Source: Bacteroidales bacterium (GTDB lineage Bacteria > Bacteroidota > Bacteroidia > Bacteroidales > UBA932). From it: a stretch of DNA of 47,182 bases. The notes under the pieces are model-generated. The model made no database searches. It was given only the letters and a program-made list of their open reading frames with translations, and was not told where the DNA came from. The translations under genes were made by a program, and so were the position numbers. How positions within the stretch are numbered: the first letter of the stretch is position 1; the number at the start of each line of letters is the position of its first letter. Below, in pieces: positions 42,692 to 47,182 of the stretch. The stretch covers positions 1-47,182 of the forward strand of contig JAFWRQ010000012.1 in NCBI GenBank assembly GCA_017519865.1, read 5' to 3'.

Positions 42692-43513
42692 ATGGATCCC
42701 GCGTACTTCAGGGACAAGGTCGTCATCGTGACAGGAGCCAGCTCGGGTATCGGGTTGGCTTCTGCCAAGTTATTCGGGTCTTACGGGGCCCAGGTGGTGA
42801 TGGCCGCGCGTTCCATTGAGAAGATGCTGGCGCTGGTCCCCCAGGTCTCTTCCGACCCGGACAAGGTGCTGTGTGTCAAGACCGACGTGTCGGTCGAGGA
42901 GGACTGCCGCAACCTCATAGACAGGACCGTCGAGAAGTTCGGCGGCATAGATATCCTGGTCAACAACGCCGGGGTGTCCATGAGGGCTATGCTCAAGGAC
43001 CTGGACCTGAAAGTGATCCGCACGCTCATGGAGGTGAATTTCTGGGGGACGGTCTATTGCACCAAGTTTGCCCTGCCCTGGCTGCTCAAGTCCAAGGGTT
43101 CCGTAGTGGGTATCGTCTCCATCGCCGGCTTCTCGGCCCTTCCGGCACGTACGGGATATTCTGCTTCCAAGTATGCTATCCGGGGATTCCTCGACACGGT
43201 CAGGATCGAACATCTCAAGGACGGGTTGAATGTCCTTGTCTATGCTCCCGGCTACACCTCCTCGATGGTCCGGCGCAATGCCCTCACCGCCGACGGCAGT
43301 GCCCAGGGCGAGACGCCGCTGGATGAGAGCAGGCTGATGAGTGCTGAGAAAGTGGCGCTGAAGCTCGCACGTGCGCTTTACCGTCGCCGTTCACAGGTCA
43401 CGCTGACGTTCCTGGGCAAACTTACCATTTTCGCCCATCGTTTCCTGCCCCGTTTCACCGACAGGATGACATACCGCTATATTGCCAGGGAGGCTGACAG
43501 TCCCTTCAAATAA
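42692..43513 (+). CDS. Short-chain dehydrogenase/reductase, candidate 3-ketosphinganine reductase
   Basis: This 273-residue classical SDR has the NAD(P)-binding TGASSGIG at 14-21, NNAG at 91-94, catalytic Ser143, Tyr156 and Lys160 (YSASK). Arg40 in VVMAARS suggests NADPH preference. The C-terminal tail beyond residue 230 is hydrophobic and basic, which could associate with membrane, as in KDSR-like enzymes. It starts 2 nt after the serine palmitoyltransferase-like gene, implying coupled expression. The role is inferred from this pairing; a general fatty-acyl or sterol-type reductase cannot be ruled out. Confidence 0.85.
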   Translation: MDPAYFRDKVVIVTGASSGIGLASAKLFGSYGAQVVMAARSIEKMLALVPQVSSDPDKVLCVKTDVSVEEDCRNLIDRTVEKFGGIDILVNNAGVSMRAMLKDLDLKVIRTLMEVNFWGTVYCTKFALPWLLKSKGSVVGIVSIAGFSALPARTGYSASKYAIRGFLDTVRIEHLKDGLNVLVYAPGYTSSMVRRNALTADGSAQGETPLDESRLMSAEKVALKLARALYRRRSQVTLTFLGKLTIFAHRFLPRFTDRMTYRYIAREADSPFK

Positions 43514-43519
43514 CAGCCC

Positions 43520-45586
43520 ATGAAAACAACCGGAATACCTCCTGCCCTGAAGGTCTGGCTACCGTTCATAGTCCTTTTCTTCATCCTTGTACTGATCCTG
43601 CCGACCAGCCCGAAGTTCGGATATGAGTACAAGCGGGGGTCGGAGTGGAATTATGAGACACTTTATGCCCAGTTCGACTTTCCGATCCTCAAGACCGAGG
43701 AGCAGATCCAGGAGGAGCGTTCCAGGTCGGCATCTAGCGTCATTCCTTACTACAAGTATTCCGAGGATGTCGTGAACAAGAACCTCCGGGCTGCGGAGGC
43801 CCTTTCACTCGGAAGGGACGCGGCCCTCAAACCGGCGATCGTATCGGCCATCCGCGACATCTACGCCCAGGGCGTAGTCCCCGATGAAGGCGTCAAGGTG
43901 GACAAGAACGCCGTCGACATCTCGCGTGAGGTCCTCTACGTCCAGAAGGACAAACGGGCCACAAAGATGCCGGTCACTGAGGTCTACAAATTGTCCGATG
44001 CCAAGTCAAAGCTGATAGCCGAGCTCGGCCGCAACTACAAGGGTTACAACCTCGACTCCATCTTCAAGGCCAATTCGATATATGAACTCATAGTCCCCAA
44101 CCTGGTCTACGACAGGCAGACGACAGAGGTCGTCCATGCCGAATCGGGCACGTTCATCTCGCCTACCCAGGGCTTTGTGAATGCCGGGCAGCTGATCGTG
44201 TCGAACGGAGAGATAGTCACTCCCGAGATCGCCCAGATGCTCGATTCATACAAGGTCGAGTATGAGGACAATATGGGCTACGGTACTTCAAGGGCCATGC
44301 AGTGGGCAGGAAATATCCTGCTCTCCCTGGTGTTGGTGCTCATCCTCTACTTTGCGGTCTATTTCACCAACCGCAAGGTCCTCCAGGAGCCCAACAAGGT
44401 TTGTTATATCCTGCTGGTGTTCCTGATCTTCACCGTTTGCGCGCTCCTGGTGGGCCATACCCAGCCGTTGTACCTTTTCCTTGTACCTTTCACGCTGCCC
44501 GCCCTCTGGCACCAGTCATTCTTCCGCAACAAGGCGGTGCTGGCCCTCTACATGATCACCCTGCTGCCCCTGCTGATCTTTACCCACTACGGGGTCGTGC
44601 TCTTCGTGATGTTCCTTTTCGCGGGCTTCGTGGCCATCTTCGCGTTCAGGTATTTCTACAAGGGCTGGCAGCAGTTCATCACAGGCCTCATCATCTTCGT
44701 GGCGCTTGCGGTTACGTATTTCGGATTCCGCTTCATAGACTCCGTCAGCGGCAATGTCGCCCTGACCCTCACGTTCCTGTTCCTGGGCTCGATCCTGACT
44801 GTACTGGGCTACCAGCTGGTATTCCTGTTCGAAAACATATTCAACCTGGTTTCCAACTCCCGTCTCGCCGAACTGGGAGACACCAGCAACAAACTCCTGC
44901 GCGAACTCGAGGCCAAGGCCCCGGGCACTTTCCAGCACTCGCTGCAGGTCATGTCCATGGCCGATGCAGCGGCGCGCTCCATAGGCGCGAACGTCCTGCT
45001 GGTGCGCGCCGGAGCGCTCTACCACGATATCGGCAAGATGAGCAATCCCCAGTGCTTCATCGAGAACGAGGCACTCCTGCCCGCCGAAGGTTCGACCACA
45101 GGCTATCACGCCAACCTCGATGCACGGCAGAGTGCCAGGGACATCATCGCCCACGTGAAGGACGGCCTGGAACTGGCCGACCGCTACAAGTTGCCGCAGG
45201 TCATCAAGGATTTCATCGCTACACATCACGGTACCACCCGCACGGGCTATTTCTACAACAAGTATATCAACGACGGAGGGGATCCCGACGACACAGCCGA
45301 CTTCTATTATCCCGGCGTCAAGCCTTTCACCAAGGAGCAGGTGATACTTATGCTCTGCGACTCCATCGAAGCCGCTTCGCGTACCCTCAAGGCATCGACT
45401 CCTGAGGAGTACTCGGCCTTCGTTGAGAAGATGGTGGATGCGAAGATGTCCGCCGGCCAGTTCGACGAGTCCTCCATCTCCATCCGGGAGCTCAATATGG
45501 TCAAGGAGAGCCTCAAATCCTATCTCGCGCAGCTTTACCACGAAAGGGTGGTCTATCCCAAGATGAAAGCGAGGCCAGCGAATTGA
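43520..45586 (+). CDS. PgpH-type membrane HD hydrolase (7TMR-HD), c-di-AMP phosphodiesterase-like
   Basis: This 688-residue protein has an N-terminal transmembrane helix, a large extracytoplasmic 7TMR-HDED domain (about 40-255), about seven transmembrane helices (260-450), and a cytoplasmic HD domain with FQHSLQVM, ALYHDIGKM (HD pair near 502), HV in DIIAHVKDG and THHGTTRTGYF. This is the architecture of PgpH, which degrades the second messenger c-di-AMP and thereby affects potassium and envelope balance. It begins 6 nt after the SDR gene and so belongs to the gyrB-led unit. The reaction is assigned from the family only. Confidence 0.92.
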   Translation: MKTTGIPPALKVWLPFIVLFFILVLILPTSPKFGYEYKRGSEWNYETLYAQFDFPILKTEEQIQEERSRSASSVIPYYKYSEDVVNKNLRAAEALSLGRDAALKPAIVSAIRDIYAQGVVPDEGVKVDKNAVDISREVLYVQKDKRATKMPVTEVYKLSDAKSKLIAELGRNYKGYNLDSIFKANSIYELIVPNLVYDRQTTEVVHAESGTFISPTQGFVNAGQLIVSNGEIVTPEIAQMLDSYKVEYEDNMGYGTSRAMQWAGNILLSLVLVLILYFAVYFTNRKVLQEPNKVCYILLVFLIFTVCALLVGHTQPLYLFLVPFTLPALWHQSFFRNKAVLALYMITLLPLLIFTHYGVVLFVMFLFAGFVAIFAFRYFYKGWQQFITGLIIFVALAVTYFGFRFIDSVSGNVALTLTFLFLGSILTVLGYQLVFLFENIFNLVSNSRLAELGDTSNKLLRELEAKAPGTFQHSLQVMSMADAAARSIGANVLLVRAGALYHDIGKMSNPQCFIENEALLPAEGSTTGYHANLDARQSARDIIAHVKDGLELADRYKLPQVIKDFIATHHGTTRTGYFYNKYINDGGDPDDTADFYYPGVKPFTKEQVILMLCDSIEAASRTLKASTPEEYSAFVEKMVDAKMSAGQFDESSISIRELNMVKESLKSYLAQLYHERVVYPKMKARPAN

Positions 45587-45613
45587 TTATTTGAGAATTA
45601 ATGGCTATCTTTG
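45583..45613 (+). promoter_or_regulatory. Promoter of trigger factor
   Basis: TTGA (45583-45586) and TATCTTTG (45606-45613) are spaced 19 nt apart, a good Bacteroidota promoter. The start codon lies 35 nt further on. Confidence 0.65.
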
Positions 45614-45648
45614 CCGCCCGTTTGAGAAAACAATAAAACAATCATACA

Positions 45649-46965
45649 ATGAATATCGAAAAGAAACAGATTGACGACCTGAATGTCCAGCTCACCCTGA
45701 ACATCGCAGCAGAGGATTATGCTCCGGTCAAGAAGAAGAAACTGAACGAACGCCGCCGTACCGCCGAATTCAAAGGATTCCGCAAGGGTATGGTGCCCGC
45801 TTCGCTCATCGAGCGCGTCTATGGCGAGCAGTGCCTGGGTGACGCCGTCAACGACATCATCTCCGAGCAACTCGGTAAGTATATGGAAGAGAGCGACCTG
45901 AACTTCATCGGCGAGCCCCTCTCCAGCGAGGACCAGCCTGAGATCGAGTGGAAGGACGGCAACGACTTCGTGTTCAAGTTCGACCTCGGCATTGCTCCGA
46001 AGGTTGACTTCGAGCTTTCCTCTTCCGACAAGGTGGTCAACTATACCATCAAGTCCACCGCCCTTGCCAAGGAGGAGATGAAGAAGAATATGCTGATGCA
46101 GTACGGCGAACTCCAGGAAGTCGAGACCCCTACCGCCGAGTCTTACCTCTACGTCGACATGGAGAATGACGACAAGACCGTCGAGAACGGCTATATCTCC
46201 ATGCGTGATGTCAGTGAGGCTGTCAAGCCCGCCCTTATGGGTGTCAAGGCCGGTGACAAGCTTGAACTCAATATCAACGAGACCCTCGAGCGCGAGGGCG
46301 ACCGCGCCACGCTGCTCAAGGTCAAGAAGGAAGACCTCGCCTCCATCAACCCCGTCTTCAACGCCACTGTGGTGAACATCAAGAACTTCGAGGCTGCCCA
46401 GCCGACTCCCGAGACCTTCGACCGTATCTTCGGCGAGGGCAAGGTCAAGACTGAGGAGGAGTTCGAGAAGGCAGTCGCCGAGCGCCTGGCTGAGAACTAC
46501 CGCCAGGAGAGCGATTACCGCCTTGGAAAGGACATCAAGGAATATCTGGTAAAGAAGGCCGACATCAATCTTCCCGAAGGTTTCCTCAAGCGCTGGCTTT
46601 ACAGCATCAACAAGGAGAAGTACACCATGGAGGAGATCGAGAAGGAGTTCCCCGCATTCCTTGCCGACTACAAGTGGCAGCTCGTCAGCGACTTCCTGAT
46701 GAAGAAGTTCGATCTCAAGATCGATCGCAACGACCTCAGCGAGGCCGCCCACGGCTACGTCGCTTACCAGTATGCGATGTACGGAATGGGCAATGTCCCG
46801 TCCAATTTCATCGACGAGGCCGCCCAGAAGATGCTCACCGACCGCCAGCAGGTCGAGCGCCTCTCCGAGCAGGTCGCCGAGCAGAAAGTCATCGCCGCCG
46901 TCAAGGACATCATCTCCTTCGACAAGAAGTCCATCTCCGTCGAGAAGTTCCGCGAGCTGAAATAG
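45649..46965 (+). CDS. tig: Trigger factor
   Basis: This 438-residue ribosome-bound chaperone has an N-terminal ribosome-binding domain with the signature GFRKGMVP at 43-50. The central region (about 140-245) is a divergent peptidyl-prolyl isomerase domain in which the usual active-site residues are hard to recognise, as in other Bacteroidota. The C-terminal helical arms run from about 265. Length is normal. It is monocistronic with its own promoter and a strong terminator. Confidence 0.94.
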   Translation: MNIEKKQIDDLNVQLTLNIAAEDYAPVKKKKLNERRRTAEFKGFRKGMVPASLIERVYGEQCLGDAVNDIISEQLGKYMEESDLNFIGEPLSSEDQPEIEWKDGNDFVFKFDLGIAPKVDFELSSSDKVVNYTIKSTALAKEEMKKNMLMQYGELQEVETPTAESYLYVDMENDDKTVENGYISMRDVSEAVKPALMGVKAGDKLELNINETLEREGDRATLLKVKKEDLASINPVFNATVVNIKNFEAAQPTPETFDRIFGEGKVKTEEEFEKAVAERLAENYRQESDYRLGKDIKEYLVKKADINLPEGFLKRWLYSINKEKYTMEEIEKEFPAFLADYKWQLVSDFLMKKFDLKIDRNDLSEAAHGYVAYQYAMYGMGNVPSNFIDEAAQKMLTDRQQVERLSEQVAEQKVIAAVKDIISFDKKSISVEKFRELK

Positions 46966-47022
46966 TCTCTCGGCAGGGCTTCCTTTCCCGAGACCTGATT
47001 CACATTCATGAAACCTGACTGA

Positions 47023-47054
47023 AGCCGGGTGAGCCCACCGCTCTCCCGGCTTTT
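47023..47054 (+). terminator. Intrinsic terminator after trigger factor
   Basis: AGCCGGGTGAGC (47023-47034) pairs with GCTCTCCCGGCT (47040-47051), 12 positions with one mismatch, over a CCACC loop, ending in TTTT. Confidence 0.85.
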
Positions 47055-47182
47055 CTATTCCTTCCTCCTTTCCCTCCTCCCCGCCTTCCTCTTTCCCTCT
47101 TTCCCTCTTACCCTCTATCCCCCTCACTCCCTACTTCCTTCCTTCCCTTCCCTTCCCATCCCTTCTCCCACTCCTGGCCCTC
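47055..47182. repeat. Polypyrimidine low-complexity tract
   Basis: From just after the terminator to the end of the window the plus strand is almost entirely C and T, with irregular CCTT and CCCTCTTT units and only scattered purines. No gene or regulatory site is seen in it. Confidence 0.8.

Noticed and set aside
45598-47127. A 509-codon minus-strand open frame over trigger factor
   Set aside because: Its start lies in the pyrimidine tract and the rest is antisense to tig; repetitive Glu/Lys/Gly start is low-complexity translation.

Overview
The window looks like a chromosomal segment of a fairly GC-rich member of the Bacteroidota, probably Bacteroidales. The signs are a repeated -7 promoter element TAnnTTTG in front of most transcription units, no Shine-Dalgarno sequences, a 5'-nucleotidase split into two genes, and a serine palmitoyltransferase-type enzyme beside a short-chain reductase. 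Nearly everything is core housekeeping. There is no CRISPR array, phage or insertion sequence.

Layout. 1-8.4 kb (minus strand): two nitrogen and nucleotide units in tandem. A fused carAB gene runs into pyrG (carbamoyl phosphate and CTP synthesis, both glutamine amidotransferases). After it come glnK, amtB and an outer-membrane protein for ammonium uptake. 8.4-9.0 kb: a promoter, a pair of possible operators, REP-like palindromes and tRNA-Ser(GGA). 9.0-13.4 kb (plus): an HsdR-N-domain protein, CCA-adding enzyme, XerC/D recombinase, hibernation factor and DNA polymerase III delta. 13.4-17.3 kb: an ABC-2 exporter pair and the split 5'-nucleotidase. 17.4-20.0 kb (minus): a lipoprotein carboxylesterase and YicC. 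20.0-21.7 kb: GlnRS. 21.7-22.9 kb (minus): a ROK regulator. 23.1-28.9 kb (plus): an orphan HAMP membrane protein, TrkH, a RecD/Dda-like helicase and a DPP-IV-type peptidase. 28.9-30.1 kb (minus): a methyltransferase. 30.1-33.1 kb: phosphoglucomutase and a purine permease. 33.1-34.5 kb (minus): ftsE and nth. 34.6-39.3 kb: a large TPR protein and a beta-barrel. 39.4-45.6 kb: gyrB, SPT-like enzyme, SDR and PgpH-type HD hydrolase. 45.6-47.0 kb: trigger factor, a terminator and a pyrimidine-rich tail.

Main observation. Both glutamine-linked operons on the left (glnK-amtB and carAB-pyrG) begin with the same device: a Bacteroidota promoter, a very short 5' leader, a small open frame of 37 or 43 codons with clustered Gln/Asn codons, and an intrinsic terminator just before the first enzyme gene. 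In the glnK leader a copy of the terminator's 3' arm lies inside the last codons of the small frame. That is the geometry of classical ribosome-mediated attenuation and suggests that translation of Gln/Asn codons controls ammonium uptake and amidotransferase expression. This is inference from sequence and needs testing.

Other points of note are the carA-carB fusion, apparently leaderless holA and methyltransferase transcripts, an orphan HAMP sensor coupled to trkH, a probable sphingolipid gene pair behind gyrB, several convergent gene pairs with no room for terminators, and palindrome clusters at 8.6-8.8 kb and 17.3-17.4 kb.
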